Shown in pieces: positions 19,295-29,072 of a stretch of DNA of 64,000 nucleotides. Positions within the stretch are counted from its first letter, which is position 1. The number at the start of each line of letters is the position of its first letter. Source of the DNA: Desulfobacula sp. (GTDB lineage: Bacteria; Desulfobacterota; Desulfobacteria; Desulfobacterales; Desulfobacteraceae). The DNA is taken from positions 62,001-126,000 of the forward strand of contig JAMPXP010000011.1 of NCBI GenBank assembly GCA_023701135.1, written 5' to 3'. A program made the translations under genes and the position numbers. Below the pieces are notes generated by a model. It was not told the DNA's origin, ran no database searches, and saw nothing but the letters and a program-made list of their open reading frames with translations.

Positions 19295-19882
19295 TTATGG
19301 ATCCGGGGACTGATTAAAGGCGTTCATGGCTGAAATAACACCATTTTCTAAGATATGAAGGCAGGCATTTGAAGCAGTATCCGTGGTTTTGTCAAGAAGC
19401 GGCATTTCATCGGGCGAAAAACCGCCAAGAACGTGGCCGGTGATATCTCTTCCGGATGAGGGATGGCCCACACCCACCCGAACCCGGATATAATCATTGT
19501 TGCCAAAGGCTTCCATGATGGACCGGACACCATTGTGACCCCCATGCCCCCGGCTTTTCACGATTTTTATTTTTCCGAAGTCAAGATCCATATCATCATG
19601 GACAATGATAATGTCCTGGATTTCAATTTTATAATAGGCGGCAAATTTATGGATGGAAATTCCGCTCCGGTTCATATAGGTTAAGGGCTTGATGAGAAAA
19701 ACATCTTTTCCCTTTATCCTTGCTTTTACATATTCAGAATCAAACCGGGTTTTATCAAAGGTCAGGCAGAATTTTGATGCCAGGACGTCAAGGGCCATAA
19801 AGCCTATATTATGACGGGTCCGGGCATACTCCTTTCCAGGATTGCCCAGACCCGCAATGATGTTGTATTTCGAGTCCGACAT
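19295..19882 (-). CDS. pth: Peptidyl-tRNA hydrolase
   Basis: Releases tRNA from prematurely terminated peptidyl-tRNA. 195 residues. Signatures: GLGNPGKEYARTRHNIGF with the catalytic His, LTYMNRSG, and HDDMDLDFGKIKI with KSRGHGGHNG. The prs-rplY-pth order is conserved in many bacteria. It follows rplY after 11 bases. Confidence 0.96.
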   Translation of the reverse strand: MSDSKYNIIAGLGNPGKEYARTRHNIGFMALDVLASKFCLTFDKTRFDSEYVKARIKGKDVFLIKPLTYMNRSGISIHKFAAYYKIEIQDIIIVHDDMDLDFGKIKIVKSRGHGGHNGVRSIMEAFGNNDYIRVRVGVGHPSSGRDITGHVLGGFSPDEMPLLDKTTDTASNACLHILENGVISAMNAFNQSPDP

Positions 19883-19893
19883 CTACAAGGGAA

Positions 19894-20535
19894 TTATTCT
19901 TCAGCAGCTTTTTTGGAAGCTGCAGGGGCTTTCTCTACCGGCTCTTCGTCCTCTTCACCTCTTTCCTTGGAATCGGTTGACGGCGGAACGATGGTGATGA
20001 CCGTAAAATTGACATCATGGGGAATATGGATGTGCTCGCCCAGGTCAATATCATTGACATGAACAGCATCACCGATATCCAGATCCGTGATATCAATTTT
20101 GATGGTATCCGGTGTATCCATGGGCTTGCAGACCACATCCAGCTCACGCCGGATAAGCTGAAGAAGTCCGCCTTCCTTGACCCCCTTGCTCTTGCCCACG
20201 ACTTCAACCTGAACACTGACGGTGATTTTCTTTTCCATGTCGATTTCCTGCAAATCCACATGCAGATAATTCAGTCCAAAGGTATCCATGTGCATATCTT
20301 TCAGCATCACAATTTTATCTGCGCCGGCACCGCTGATCCGAAGATTAAAAAAGAGACCCATGGAGCCGTGTTTCCGGATAATATTATCAAATTCAACCGT
20401 ATCAAGGGCCAGCATTGTCGGTTCTGTCTTTCCGCCATAAACGATGGCGGGAATGGCTTTTTTAGCTCTCAATTGCCTTGCGGCACCCTTACCGGTCGTT
20501 TCTCTTTTTTTTGCATTTAAGTCTATTAATTCCAA
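19894..20535 (-). CDS. rplY: Ribosomal protein bL25, long CTC form
   Basis: Binds 5S rRNA in the large subunit. 213 residues, the long CTC type with an N-terminal L25 domain (about 1-95) and a TL5-type beta domain (about 96-185). The tail is acidic and Ala-rich (EERGEEDEEPVEKAPAAS). KRETTGKGAARQLRAKKAIPA is typical of the N-terminus. It lies between prs and pth, the usual neighbours. Confidence 0.95.
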   Translation of the reverse strand: MELIDLNAKKRETTGKGAARQLRAKKAIPAIVYGGKTEPTMLALDTVEFDNIIRKHGSMGLFFNLRISGAGADKIVMLKDMHMDTFGLNYLHVDLQEIDMEKKITVSVQVEVVGKSKGVKEGGLLQLIRRELDVVCKPMDTPDTIKIDITDLDIGDAVHVNDIDLGEHIHIPHDVNFTVITIVPPSTDSKERGEEDEEPVEKAPAASKKAAEE

Positions 20536-20588
20536 CGTTTTTTCCTCCGTATCTGCACCTATCCATGCAGAAGACTATTATTTATGTT

Positions 20589-21527
20589 TTATACAAACAG
20601 AGAATTTACAGAATCACCCCTGTAACTGCGCATAATTGCCTCACCCACCAGTTTGGCAATGGAAAGCGTCTTGATCTTGTCACACTGTTTTGCTTCTTCA
20701 GAAAGAGGGATCGTGTCCGTAGCAACAAGAGAGCTTAAAGATGATTTGTTTATTCTGTCAATGGCCGGGCCGGACAGCACCGGGTGAGTACAATATGCAT
20801 GAACAGCCTTTGCACCATTTTCAACGATTACGCCGGAAGCCTCTGCCAGTGTTCCGGCCGTATCCACCATATCATCAATAATAATGGCGATCTTGTCCTG
20901 AACATCGCCAATAATGGCCATGGCCTTTGCCTGGTTGGGCGCACTTCTTCTCTTGTCCACAATGGCCAGTCCGGCATTCAGACGTTTGGCATAGGCCCTT
21001 GCCCTTTCAACGCCGCCCGCATCAGGGGACACCACCACCAGGTTCTCCGGAAAACGGGTCTTGATCTCATCGATGATCACCGGTGCTGAATAAAGGTTAT
21101 CCACCGGGCAGTTAAAAAACCCCTGAATCTGCCCGGCATGCAAATCCATTGTGATGACCCGGTGAACCCCTGTACACTCAAGAAGATCGGCCACCAGCTT
21201 GGCACTGATGGGAACCCTGGGAGATACTTTCTTATCCTGGCGTGAATACCCGAAATAAGGAATCACTGCCGTGATTCTACTGGCCGAAGACCGTTTGAAC
21301 GCATCGATCAGGAGCAGCAATTCCACAAGGTTGTCGTTCACCGGATAACTTGTGGATTGGATCACATAAATCTCCTGGCGCCGGACATTCTCATGAATTT
21401 CAACCTGGATTTCTCCGTCACTGAACCGGTTGACTTTCATCTTTCCCAATGGTTTTGAAAGATATTCGGCAATCTTGCTCGCAAGAGGAAGATTTGAATT
21501 TCCCGCAAAAATGGACAAGCCGTTCAT
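20589..21527 (-). CDS. prs: Ribose-phosphate pyrophosphokinase (PRPP synthetase)
   Basis: Makes PRPP from ribose 5-phosphate and ATP. 312 residues, full length. Signatures: FAGNSNLPLASKIAEYL, FSDGEIQVEIHENVR, VVSPDAGGVERAR, and the PRPP loop IIDDMVDTAGTL. It lies downstream of tRNA-Gln and ispE, the usual ispE-prs-rplY-pth context. Confidence 0.97.
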   Translation of the reverse strand: MNGLSIFAGNSNLPLASKIAEYLSKPLGKMKVNRFSDGEIQVEIHENVRRQEIYVIQSTSYPVNDNLVELLLLIDAFKRSSASRITAVIPYFGYSRQDKKVSPRVPISAKLVADLLECTGVHRVITMDLHAGQIQGFFNCPVDNLYSAPVIIDEIKTRFPENLVVVSPDAGGVERARAYAKRLNAGLAIVDKRRSAPNQAKAMAIIGDVQDKIAIIIDDMVDTAGTLAEASGVIVENGAKAVHAYCTHPVLSGPAIDRINKSSLSSLVATDTIPLSEEAKQCDKIKTLSIAKLVGEAIMRSYRGDSVNSLFV

Positions 21528-21558
21528 AAAAAAATTCTCTTCTTAAAATATAAATATA

Positions 21559-21633
21559 TGGCTGGGGCGAGAGGATTCGAACCTCTGGATGCAGGGATCA
21601 AAACCCTGTGTCTTACCGCTTGACGACGCCCCA
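21559..21633 (-). tRNA. tRNA-Gln (anticodon TTG), CCA encoded
   Basis: 75 nt cloverleaf on the minus strand. Acceptor TGGGGCG pairs with CGCCCCA; discriminator G and an encoded CCA follow. The anticodon stem CAGGG/CCCTG encloses loop TTTTGAT with anticodon TTG. The T arm is AGAGG-TTCGAAT-CCTCT. It sits between ispE and prs in the same orientation. Confidence 0.96.
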
Positions 21634-21649
21634 GTACAATAAACTCACC

Positions 21650-22528
21650 TTATCCGCCAAAGGAGGAAAGAAGGATTTTCCGTTTGCTTCCGTCCCATTT
21701 TTCCAGGAGGATTTCACAAGCCTTTTGTGCCTCCCTGCGGTCTTGAAAAAGTGCAAAAAGAGATGAGCCGCTCCCTGTCATCCGCACCTTTTTGTGCAGC
21801 AACAACTCCATCTCTTCTTTTGCTTCCCTGATTTCGGGGTAAAGCCTGCACGCCGGTCCTTCAAGATCGTTGTGCATCCATGCCCCTGCATCAAATTCTT
21901 GTCCCCTTAACAATACATTTAAACCAGCATTCATAGTATATTTTTGGGTTGATGTCAATTCAAAATCATATCTTTTGTATACTGCTGCCGTTGCCGCAGG
22001 GACTCCTGGGTCGCACAGGACAAGGTGATAGGGTCGAAGATCAGGCGGTTTCTCAAGCTTTTCACCAATGCCCCGGACAATGGCCGGGCCGTTGAACATG
22101 AAAAAAGGAACGTCGGCGCCCAGATCCAGCCCCAGTTCCATTAATTCAGGTTTTGAAAATGGTTGATGGTGGTAATCGTTTAATGCAGTTAAGACTGTGG
22201 CGGCGTTGCTGCTGCCGCCCCCCAGGCCTCCGCCGGGCGGGATCCGCTTGATGATCTCAATGAAAACGCCATGTGTTTCATGCCCTTTTTTTCTCAAGGC
22301 CTGGTAAAAAAGGTCTGCCGCCTTATGGGCCAGATTGGATTCATCTTCCGGGACCCGGGGATGGGAACAGACGACCTTTGTCTGCTCTGCATCAAAGTCT
22401 ATATGGAGGTCGTCGCAAAGATCAATGGGTGTCATGAGAGAGAACAGGGTATGATATCCATCCTCTCTTTTTGATGTGATATAGAGGAACAGATTGATCT
22501 TTGCAAAAGATGTGACCTTCAGGGTCAC
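21650..22528 (-). CDS. ispE: IspE, 4-diphosphocytidyl-2-C-methyl-D-erythritol kinase
   Basis: GHMP kinase of the non-mevalonate isoprenoid pathway. 292 residues. Signatures: SFAKINLFLYITSKREDGYH and the ATP loop PPGGGLGGGSSNAA; MTGSGSSLFALF near the C-terminus completes the GHMP fold. The GTG start overlaps the stop of the upstream DUF1844 gene in a GTGA, a sign of coupled translation. Confidence 0.95.
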   Translation of the reverse strand: MTLKVTSFAKINLFLYITSKREDGYHTLFSLMTPIDLCDDLHIDFDAEQTKVVCSHPRVPEDESNLAHKAADLFYQALRKKGHETHGVFIEIIKRIPPGGGLGGGSSNAATVLTALNDYHHQPFSKPELMELGLDLGADVPFFMFNGPAIVRGIGEKLEKPPDLRPYHLVLCDPGVPAATAAVYKRYDFELTSTQKYTMNAGLNVLLRGQEFDAGAWMHNDLEGPACRLYPEIREAKEEMELLLHKKVRMTGSGSSLFALFQDRREAQKACEILLEKWDGSKRKILLSSFGG

Positions 22529-22821
22529 GCCTTGGCCTCGACAAAGGCTATCCTGATTTCGCTTAAAAGGGCTTTGAGAAGATTTTTTTCATCCTCGGTC
22601 AGGTTTCCCTTTGTTTTTTCTTCCAGCATGGCAATCATGTCAATGGTGTGCCTTGCAAGCTTGAGATCCTTTGATTTTCTCCCGGTGATGGGGTCTTCAA
22701 CCTTACCCAGTTGAACCAGCCCCGATGAATATAAGGATAAAATAAAACTTGAAAAATCCACTTTCGGCAGCGGGCCTGCCGCTGGGGCCTCACTCATGAC
22801 AAACCCTTTTCCCTCGGCCAT
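22525..22821 (-). CDS. DUF1844 small protein
   Basis: 98 residues from the ATG at 22821. This start is chosen because GGGAGA lies just before it; an upstream in-frame ATG at 22866 has no such site. The DUF1844 pattern is visible: VDFSSFILSLYSSGLVQLG, then KDLKLARHTIDMIAMLEEKTKGNLTEDE in shorter pieces. The function is unknown. Co-occurrence with ispE in one operon is seen here, with a four-base overlap. Confidence 0.85.
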   Translation of the reverse strand: MAEGKGFVMSEAPAAGPLPKVDFSSFILSLYSSGLVQLGKVEDPITGRKSKDLKLARHTIDMIAMLEEKTKGNLTEDEKNLLKALLSEIRIAFVEAKA

Positions 22822-22846
22822 TTTTATTTCTCCCTGAATTATGGTT

Positions 22847-23419
22847 TTATCTGAAACGCCATTCAATATCCAGATTATCTTTTGTCACAGATGCAAGGTA
22901 ACCGTCAAAATAAAAATGTTCAACCGGGTATTTTTTATCCAAATACCGGATCAAAAGATTCCTGTCATCCCATACTTCATGAATTTTTGCTTTTGACAGA
23001 CCCCGCATCCCAACCCCTGCTTTTTTCAGCACGGCTTCCTTGGCCGTAAACACCCTGAAAAAGATAATCCCTCTGTCCCGGCCCGAGAAAAGTAAGGCTT
23101 CGGTTTCATCCACGATTTTTCTGAACAAGGCCTCTGAAATAGGTTTGATCATTTCAATATCAATCCCCACCCCCTTTGTTGAGACCACACCGGCCACATA
23201 ATCCGGCTTATGGCTGAGGGACCAGAAGACACCCCTGAACGGCAGGGGCACACCGGATTCACCGGTTTCAAAGGCGCCGATGTCCAACCCGGATCTCAGG
23301 GCCGAGGCGGCCGCACATTCCCTGGCCAGACGGCTCAAGGCCGCAGTCCTTTCCTTCCCCGGCAATGCCTGGACCATCCCGGGAACCTTTGAAATATAAG
23401 GATAGAGGATAATGATCAA
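22847..23419 (-). CDS. Sfp-type 4'-phosphopantetheinyl transferase
   Basis: Transfers phosphopantetheine from CoA to carrier proteins. 190 residues. The family motifs are GVGIDIEMIKP and FTAKEAVLKKAG; WSLSHKPDYVAGVVS matches the upstream conserved block. The start is a TTG in the TTGA that ends the upstream gene, so translation is coupled. No polyketide or peptide synthetase is nearby; the target may be the fatty-acid acyl carrier protein (inference). Confidence 0.82.
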   Translation of the reverse strand: MIIILYPYISKVPGMVQALPGKERTAALSRLARECAAASALRSGLDIGAFETGESGVPLPFRGVFWSLSHKPDYVAGVVSTKGVGIDIEMIKPISEALFRKIVDETEALLFSGRDRGIIFFRVFTAKEAVLKKAGVGMRGLSKAKIHEVWDDRNLLIRYLDKKYPVEHFYFDGYLASVTKDNLDIEWRFR

Positions 23420-25542
23420 CCTTCCTCTGTTTCCAGCCGGATAATAATATCCGCCACGGTTGCGCCCTGACCCTCTTCATGGACAAACAAGGGGTTGATG
23501 TCCAGTTCTTTGATCATGGGATGCTGGTCCGCCATGGCTTTCAAGGACACAATCAGTTTTTCAAGGGTTTCGATATCCGCCGGTTTCTCCCCCCTGAGCC
23601 CTTTTAAAATCGGATACCCCTTGATGCTTCTCACCATTCGCCGGGCCACATTCCTGCCCATGGGGGACAGCCGGAAGACCACATCCTTGTAAACTTCGAC
23701 AAAGATGCCGCCCAGCCCGAACATGACCGCATGGCCAAAGACCGGGTCCCTGGATAACCCCAGGATAACCTCTTTTCCCTTGGGCGCCATTTTCTGGATC
23801 AGGACCCCTTCGATTTTTGCATCCGGGTTAAAGGCCCTGGCCTTTTCCATGATGGCGTCAAAGCCGGACTCAATTTCGGTTTGATCTTCAATGCCCACCC
23901 TGACGCCGCCGGCATCGGTCTTGTGAAGAATATCCGGGGAGGCGATCTTCATGGCCACCGGATACCCGATCTTTTCTGCCAGGTCGCAGGCCTCGGCCTT
24001 GTTATTCGCCAAAGCCATGGGAAGGGTTTTAAATCCGTAGCACCGGAGCAATTCGCTTCCGTCCAGCTCCCCCAGAACGGTTTTCCCGGCGGCCAGGCTC
24101 TCTTTTATAATGTCATGGGCCCTTTTTGTATCATAGGTCAGCTCAAACTGAGGCAGGATCTTTCTAAACAGCCATTTCATCCCCTGTCTCAGGGCCCCCA
24201 GGGATCGGGCCGCACTTTCCGGGAACTGGTACACCGGGACCCGGTGTTTTTGCAGGAGCTTTACCCCGTCGGACACGTCCACCACTCCCATAAAGGCACA
24301 GACAATGGGCTTGATGGTGTTTTGGGCGATGCGGACAATGGCTTCGGCCGTGCCGATGGCATCGGTCATGGATTGGGGCGTCAGTATGATCAGGGCCGCA
24401 TCCACTCCCCGGTCGCTCAATACCGTGGCCAGGGTATTTTCATACCGGTCCCGGGCCGCATCTCCGATGACATCCACAGGGTTATGAAAATTGGCTGTGG
24501 ACGGCAGGTATTTTTTAAGCTCCCGTATGGTTTCATCGGAGAATTTGGCCAGCCTCAGGCCCGACTGCTCACTCATGTCCGTGGCGATAATACCCGGCCC
24601 GCCGGCATTGGTGATGATGGCGATCCTGTCCCCTGTGGGGTATTTATTGGCGGCAAAGGCCTGGGCATAGTCAAACAACTGGTTTACGGTGGCGCATCTA
24701 AGGATGCCCGACATATTGAAAATGGCGTCATACAGGGCATCGGAACCTGCCAGGGCTCCGGTGTGGGAGGCGGCGGCCCTGGCCCCGGCATCGGAGGACC
24801 CGGACTTGATGGCAATGACATGGGTGGGATGGGTCCCCGAGGTCATCTGCCGGACTTCGGTGATAAATTCTTCGGCAGTCCGGTTCAGTTCTTCCATATA
24901 TATCATGACCACATCGGTGTCTGGGTCTTTGTGGTAATACCTGAGCAGATCCAGCTCATCAACGTCGGCTTTGTTGCCGATGGAAATGAATTTGGAAAAA
25001 CCGAATCCCTTATCCGCCGCATAATCCAATACTGCCGTACACAGGGCCCCGCTCTGGGAAATAAAGGAGACATTTCCGGCCGCCGGCATCCTGGACGAAA
25101 AGCTGGCGTTCAAGGAGACCTTGGGAGACGGGTTGATGACCCCAAGGCAATTGGGCCCCACCAGCCTTACTTTTGCCGCCGCACACAGGGCCTTGATTTC
25201 CTTTTCGATTCTGGCACCCTCTCCTCCTACTTCCTTGAACCCGGCCGAAACAATCACGATTCCTTTCACCCCCTTGGCTATGGATTCCTTAACCGTCTCT
25301 AAGGCGGCCTTGGGTGGAAGAATAATCATGGCCAGGTCAATGGGATCAGGGATATTGCCGATGCCGGCATAGCATTTTACGCTTAATATGGATTTTGCCT
25401 TTGGGTTCACGGGATAGAGGGTCCCGGTGTATCCGCCGGACAGGATATTGGCAAAGATATCATGGCCCACCTTTCCCTTCTGGTTTGATGCCCCGATGAC
25501 CGCAATGGTCTCCGGTGAAAAGATTGCGTCGAGCCTGTCCAT
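23416..25542 (-). CDS. ADP-forming acetate/acyl-CoA synthetase, alpha-beta fusion
   Basis: 708 residues. It interconverts an acyl-CoA plus ADP and phosphate with the free acid plus ATP. Order: CoA-binding domain (about 5-135, AVIGASNQKGKVG), succinyl-CoA-synthetase-like domains (FISQSGALCTAVLDYAADKG; the ASHTGALAGSD segment), then a C-terminal ATP-grasp domain (about 480-708, GYPVAMKIASPDILHKTDAGG). The single chain joins what are separate alpha and beta subunits in some archaea. The substrate cannot be fixed from sequence. It could couple acetyl-CoA made or used by the Wood-Ljungdahl genes to ATP, but it lies on the other side of folD/fhs with a 358-base gap. Confidence 0.88.
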   Translation of the reverse strand: MDRLDAIFSPETIAVIGASNQKGKVGHDIFANILSGGYTGTLYPVNPKAKSILSVKCYAGIGNIPDPIDLAMIILPPKAALETVKESIAKGVKGIVIVSAGFKEVGGEGARIEKEIKALCAAAKVRLVGPNCLGVINPSPKVSLNASFSSRMPAAGNVSFISQSGALCTAVLDYAADKGFGFSKFISIGNKADVDELDLLRYYHKDPDTDVVMIYMEELNRTAEEFITEVRQMTSGTHPTHVIAIKSGSSDAGARAAASHTGALAGSDALYDAIFNMSGILRCATVNQLFDYAQAFAANKYPTGDRIAIITNAGGPGIIATDMSEQSGLRLAKFSDETIRELKKYLPSTANFHNPVDVIGDAARDRYENTLATVLSDRGVDAALIILTPQSMTDAIGTAEAIVRIAQNTIKPIVCAFMGVVDVSDGVKLLQKHRVPVYQFPESAARSLGALRQGMKWLFRKILPQFELTYDTKRAHDIIKESLAAGKTVLGELDGSELLRCYGFKTLPMALANNKAEACDLAEKIGYPVAMKIASPDILHKTDAGGVRVGIEDQTEIESGFDAIMEKARAFNPDAKIEGVLIQKMAPKGKEVILGLSRDPVFGHAVMFGLGGIFVEVYKDVVFRLSPMGRNVARRMVRSIKGYPILKGLRGEKPADIETLEKLIVSLKAMADQHPMIKELDINPLFVHEEGQGATVADIIIRLETEEG

Positions 25543-25900
25543 ATATCCCTCCTGTTTTTCTGTCTTGATCCTGATAATTTGATCAGAAGATATCCCAATG
25601 AATTTGAGTTATGATCCTATCACTTTAAATATCATTTTTCCACTTCGATTGATTAATAAATGATCAAAACAGATCCGAAAATGAAAGGGCCCTCAATCAA
25701 TAACCCAAAAAATCAGCGATGGATTCTATAGAAAATATCGGCAATAGCCGTCGGCACCTGTTTGATTCTTCTTTTCCTGGGCCGTGACCGCAGACGGCTT
25801 TGCACAGGCCGGACTGGCATAAAAAATAACCAGCCGGAACCCATAAAAATGGCTTCCGGCTGGGTGAGTATTTTAACTTTTTATCTCTGGTACTTTTTTC
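25543..25900. other. Intergenic region between folD and the acyl-CoA synthetase gene
   Basis: 358 bases. It contains the folD terminator (25830-25863) and presumably the promoter for the acyl-CoA synthetase gene, reading leftwards from an AT-rich stretch around 25600-25680. Around 25735-25825 a plus-strand frame reads as a short hydrophobic signal-peptide-like segment, but it has no convincing start or ribosome-binding site. No gene is called. Confidence 0.5.
25830..25863 (-). terminator. Intrinsic terminator after folD
   Basis: A 10-bp perfect stem, CCAGCCGGAA with TTCCGGCTGG, and a 14-nt loop. On the minus strand it is followed by TTATTTTTTAT. It lies 38 bases after the folD stop. Confidence 0.85.
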
Positions 25901-26791
25901 TTATTTCATGCTCAATTGCGCAGATCGAAGCGTATTTTTCATGAGCATGGCAATGGTCATGGGTCCTACGCCTCCCGGAACAGGTGTGATCTTTCCTGCA
26001 ATTTCCTTGGCTGCTTCAAAATCGACATCGCCTTTAAGGATTGCTTTTCCGGTTTTCTCATTCATTCCGACACGATTTACACCAACGTCGATAACCGTTG
26101 CGCCGGGCTTGATCCATTCAGGTTTCACCAGATCCGGGACTCCTGCCGCAACAATCAGAATATCGGCCCGTTTGCAGTGGAAGGCAAGATCTTTTGTACG
26201 GGTATGAACAATGGTAACGGTGGAATCGGCTCCCTTGCCTTTCTGGGCCATCATCATGGCTATGGGTTTGCCGACGATATTGGATCTTCCCACAACCACC
26301 ACTTCAGCACCTGAAGTTTCAGTGCCGGAACGGACAATCAGTTCCTGGATGCCGGCCGGGGTGCAGGGCAGAAACTTGGCTTCAGCGCCGCCGATCATGA
26401 GACGGCCCACATTTACCGGGTGGAAGGCATCAACATCCTTATCCGGGTTGATGGCATTCAGCACTTTTTTCTCATCCACATGCTTGGGCAAAGGCAATTG
26501 CACCAGGATGCCGTGAATATCCGGGTCATTATTGTATTTATCAATCAAAGCCAGAAGATCAGCTTCTGAGATATTATCCGGCTGGTCATCCTGTATTTCA
26601 TGGAAACCAAGACTCAAGGCCGTCTGGACTTTCAAAGTTACATAGCTGATGGACGCAGGACTTGAGCCCACAAGAATGGTGACGAGTCCTGGAACCTTGC
26701 CATACTTTGCCTTCATCTGCTCGACTTCGGTCTTGATCTCGGCAAGTATGGTCTTTCTTATTTCAGTTCCGCTGATAATTTGCGCTGTCAT
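25901..26791 (-). CDS. folD: FolD, methylene-THF dehydrogenase/cyclohydrolase
   Basis: Bifunctional enzyme interconverting methylene-THF, methenyl-THF and formyl-THF with NAD(P). 296 residues. Signatures: YVTLKVQTALSLGF (catalytic Lys), PLPKHVDEKKVLNAI, VVVGRSNIVGKPIAMMM and TPVPGGVGPMTIAML. It lies 18 bases downstream of fhs in the same operon, giving two consecutive steps of the Wood-Ljungdahl methyl branch. Confidence 0.97.
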   Translation of the reverse strand: MTAQIISGTEIRKTILAEIKTEVEQMKAKYGKVPGLVTILVGSSPASISYVTLKVQTALSLGFHEIQDDQPDNISEADLLALIDKYNNDPDIHGILVQLPLPKHVDEKKVLNAINPDKDVDAFHPVNVGRLMIGGAEAKFLPCTPAGIQELIVRSGTETSGAEVVVVGRSNIVGKPIAMMMAQKGKGADSTVTIVHTRTKDLAFHCKRADILIVAAGVPDLVKPEWIKPGATVIDVGVNRVGMNEKTGKAILKGDVDFEAAKEIAGKITPVPGGVGPMTIAMLMKNTLRSAQLSMK

Positions 26792-26809
26792 TTTATTTTC
26801 CTTTCGTCT

Positions 26810-28585
26810 TTAGAATACGCCCTGAACCTTGCCGGTTTCAACATCTACATCCACCCTCTTGAAAGCCGGGTTTGAGCTGGTTCCGGGCATGAGGGAAATG
26901 GTTCCGGCCACGGGAACGATGAATCCGGCACCGCCGTAGGTGAGGACTTCGCGGATGGTGAGTCTCCAGCCCTTGGGCACGCCCTTGAGGCTCGGGTTGT
27001 CGGACAGGGACAAATGGGTTTTCACCATGCACATGCCAAGACCGGCCAGTTTCGGGTCGGCCTGGATTCGTTCAATGGCCTTGTTGGCTTCCCCAGAATA
27101 GTCAACACCGTCTGCCCCGTAAACTTCCTTGGCAATGAGTTCGATTCTTTCTTTAATGGGCATATCCAGTTCATAGAGGAATTTGAATTCAGTTTTTTCT
27201 TCGCAGGCTTCGATAACGGCCTGGGCAAATTCAATGGCGCCGTCGCCACCTTTTTCCCAGTGACGGGAAAGGGCAACCCTTGCACCTTCTTTTTCACAAA
27301 GCTCGCGGACTTTCGCGATTTCTTTGTCTGTGTCGGTATAGAAGGCATTGATGCAGACCACCGGTGAAATACCGGCCTTACGGACATTCCGGATATGGTG
27401 GATGAGGTTTCCGCATCCTTTTTCAACCCATTCCACACTTTCCGTGAGGTATTCTTTGGGCATGGCTTTTCCGGGAACGGGAACAGGAGCGCCGCCATGG
27501 CATTTCAAAGCGCGGATGGTGGCCACAACAACGGCGCAATCCGGTTTCAGTCCGGAGTAGCGGCATTTCAGGTTCCAGAATTTTTCAAACCCGATGTCAG
27601 CACCAAAGCCTGATTCGGTTACATGGTAGTCGGCCAGTTTAAGCCCGATCCGGTCGGCAATGATGGAACTCTGGCCGATGGCGATATTGGCAAAGGGACC
27701 GGCATGAACAATAACCGGCTGTCCTTCCAGGGTCTGGATCAAAGACGGGTTGAGGGCATCCACCATCCATGCCGTCATGGCGCCGGCCACCTGGAGGTCT
27801 TCGGTGGTGACGGGTTTGCCTGTTTTGGTATAGGCCACAACAATTTTGCCCATTCTTTCCCGCATGTCTTTCAAGTCTTTGGCAACGGCCAGAATGGCCA
27901 TGACTTCTGAAGACACGGCAATGCCGAATTTGGATTTCATCATAAAACCGTCGGTCTTGCCGTTTACGCCGTCAATACCGATGATGATATTTCTCAAAGA
28001 CTGGCAGCAGAAATCCATGATCCATCCCATTTCCACTCTGGTGGGATCGATATCGATTCGTTTCATACCGGACAGTCTTTCCAGTTGTTCGTCCGTATAG
28101 TTTCTTTCATGCTGGAGACGGGAAGTCAGGGCCACCATGGCCAGGTTATGGGCATTCATGATGGCGTTGATGTCGCCGGTAAAGCCCAGTGAGAACGGAG
28201 TTAACGGAATGCACTGGGCAAGACCGCCGCCGGCTGCCGACCCCTTGATATTCATGGTGGGTCCGCCGGAAGGCTGACGGATGGCGGCGCAGACATTCTT
28301 GCCGAGTTTGCCCAGGCCCTGGACCAAACCCATGCTGGAGGTGGACTTTCCTTCTCCCAGGGGTGTCGGGGTAATGGCGGTGACATCGATGTATTTTCCG
28401 TTGGGTTTGTCCTTAAGTCTTTCCAATACCTTCCTGAAATCAATCTTGGCGATATAATGGCCTTGGGGCAACAGCTCTTCCTTTGTCAGCCCGAGCTTTT
28501 CGCCGATCTCATAGATGGTCAGCATTGTTTTTTCCGCATCTTCTGCAATTTCCCAGTCTTTGTGTTTGGTTGGATCTAGTGCCAT
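26810..28585 (-). CDS. fhs: Formate--tetrahydrofolate ligase
   Basis: ATP-dependent formylation of THF, the step that brings formate into the methyl branch (reversible in acetate oxidation). 591 residues, somewhat longer than the roughly 557-residue clostridial enzyme. ATP-binding P-loop [18 protein letters not shown] and the [13 protein letters not shown] segment are diagnostic. A GGAGC motif precedes the ATG. It is divergent from the acs operon across 487 bases. Confidence 0.97.
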   Translation of the reverse strand: MALDPTKHKDWEIAEDAEKTMLTIYEIGEKLGLTKEELLPQGHYIAKIDFRKVLERLKDKPNGKYIDVTAITPTPLGEGKSTSSMGLVQGLGKLGKNVCAAIRQPSGGPTMNIKGSAAGGGLAQCIPLTPFSLGFTGDINAIMNAHNLAMVALTSRLQHERNYTDEQLERLSGMKRIDIDPTRVEMGWIMDFCCQSLRNIIIGIDGVNGKTDGFMMKSKFGIAVSSEVMAILAVAKDLKDMRERMGKIVVAYTKTGKPVTTEDLQVAGAMTAWMVDALNPSLIQTLEGQPVIVHAGPFANIAIGQSSIIADRIGLKLADYHVTESGFGADIGFEKFWNLKCRYSGLKPDCAVVVATIRALKCHGGAPVPVPGKAMPKEYLTESVEWVEKGCGNLIHHIRNVRKAGISPVVCINAFYTDTDKEIAKVRELCEKEGARVALSRHWEKGGDGAIEFAQAVIEACEEKTEFKFLYELDMPIKERIELIAKEVYGADGVDYSGEANKAIERIQADPKLAGLGMCMVKTHLSLSDNPSLKGVPKGWRLTIREVLTYGGAGFIVPVAGTISLMPGTSSNPAFKRVDVDVETGKVQGVF

Positions 28586-29072
28586 GGTTTGCTCCTTTAT
28601 TGCTTTGGACTCCTGATGGAGCCGGTAAATAAAATAATGATGAAACCAATTTCGACATCTTGGTTTTAAAATCCTGACTGCATATCTTACCTATTCGATA
28701 AAACTTAAAAAATCAATATTTTTCGCCGGTTCAATTCTAATTTATTAATTAAATTTCATTCAATCGAGGGAACACCCCGTAGCTATATTGCAAGATACCA
28801 TATTATATAAGGGTTTTAGCGGTTAGGAGGCCAAGACCATTAAATTCACTCATCTATTGACAAAAAACCATACAAATTATAAGTCATATTTTGTTATTTT
28901 ATAAATTGAGACATGATAAGGGCTTTTAAATGGAAAGATATTTCAATTTAGTATTGACTGAGTTTGATTTAGCGTTTCCATTACATATTGTCCCTTTTCT
29001 GAGAACACCCGGTCAGTTTAATCTTAACCCCCCCCAACTCATAACTATCTTTAATAATCGTAGGAGGTAAAA
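28586..29072. other. AT-rich regulatory region between fhs and acsD
   Basis: 487 bases without a credible gene, noticeably richer in A and T than its surroundings. It must hold divergent promoters for fhs-folD (left) and the acs operon (right). It includes the -35/-10 candidate at 28857-28883 and ends in an AGGAGGT ribosome-binding site for acsD. Many homopolymer A/T tracts are present; no recognised riboswitch or operator was found. Confidence 0.6.
28857..28883 (+). promoter_or_regulatory. Candidate promoter of the acs operon
   Basis: TTGACA at 28857-28862 and TATAAG at 28878-28883, spacer 15 bases, which is short. This would leave a leader of about 180 bases before acsD. A second TTGACT occurs near 28954. 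Neither is certain. Confidence 0.35.

Noticed and set aside
23881-25302. 473-residue open frame on the plus strand
   Set aside because: Antisense to the acyl-CoA synthetase gene, which has clear domains; Gly-rich translation without motifs.
25735-25870. Short signal-peptide-like reading frame upstream of folD's terminator
   Set aside because: No start codon with a ribosome-binding site, and it runs through the folD terminator hairpin; at most a gene relic.
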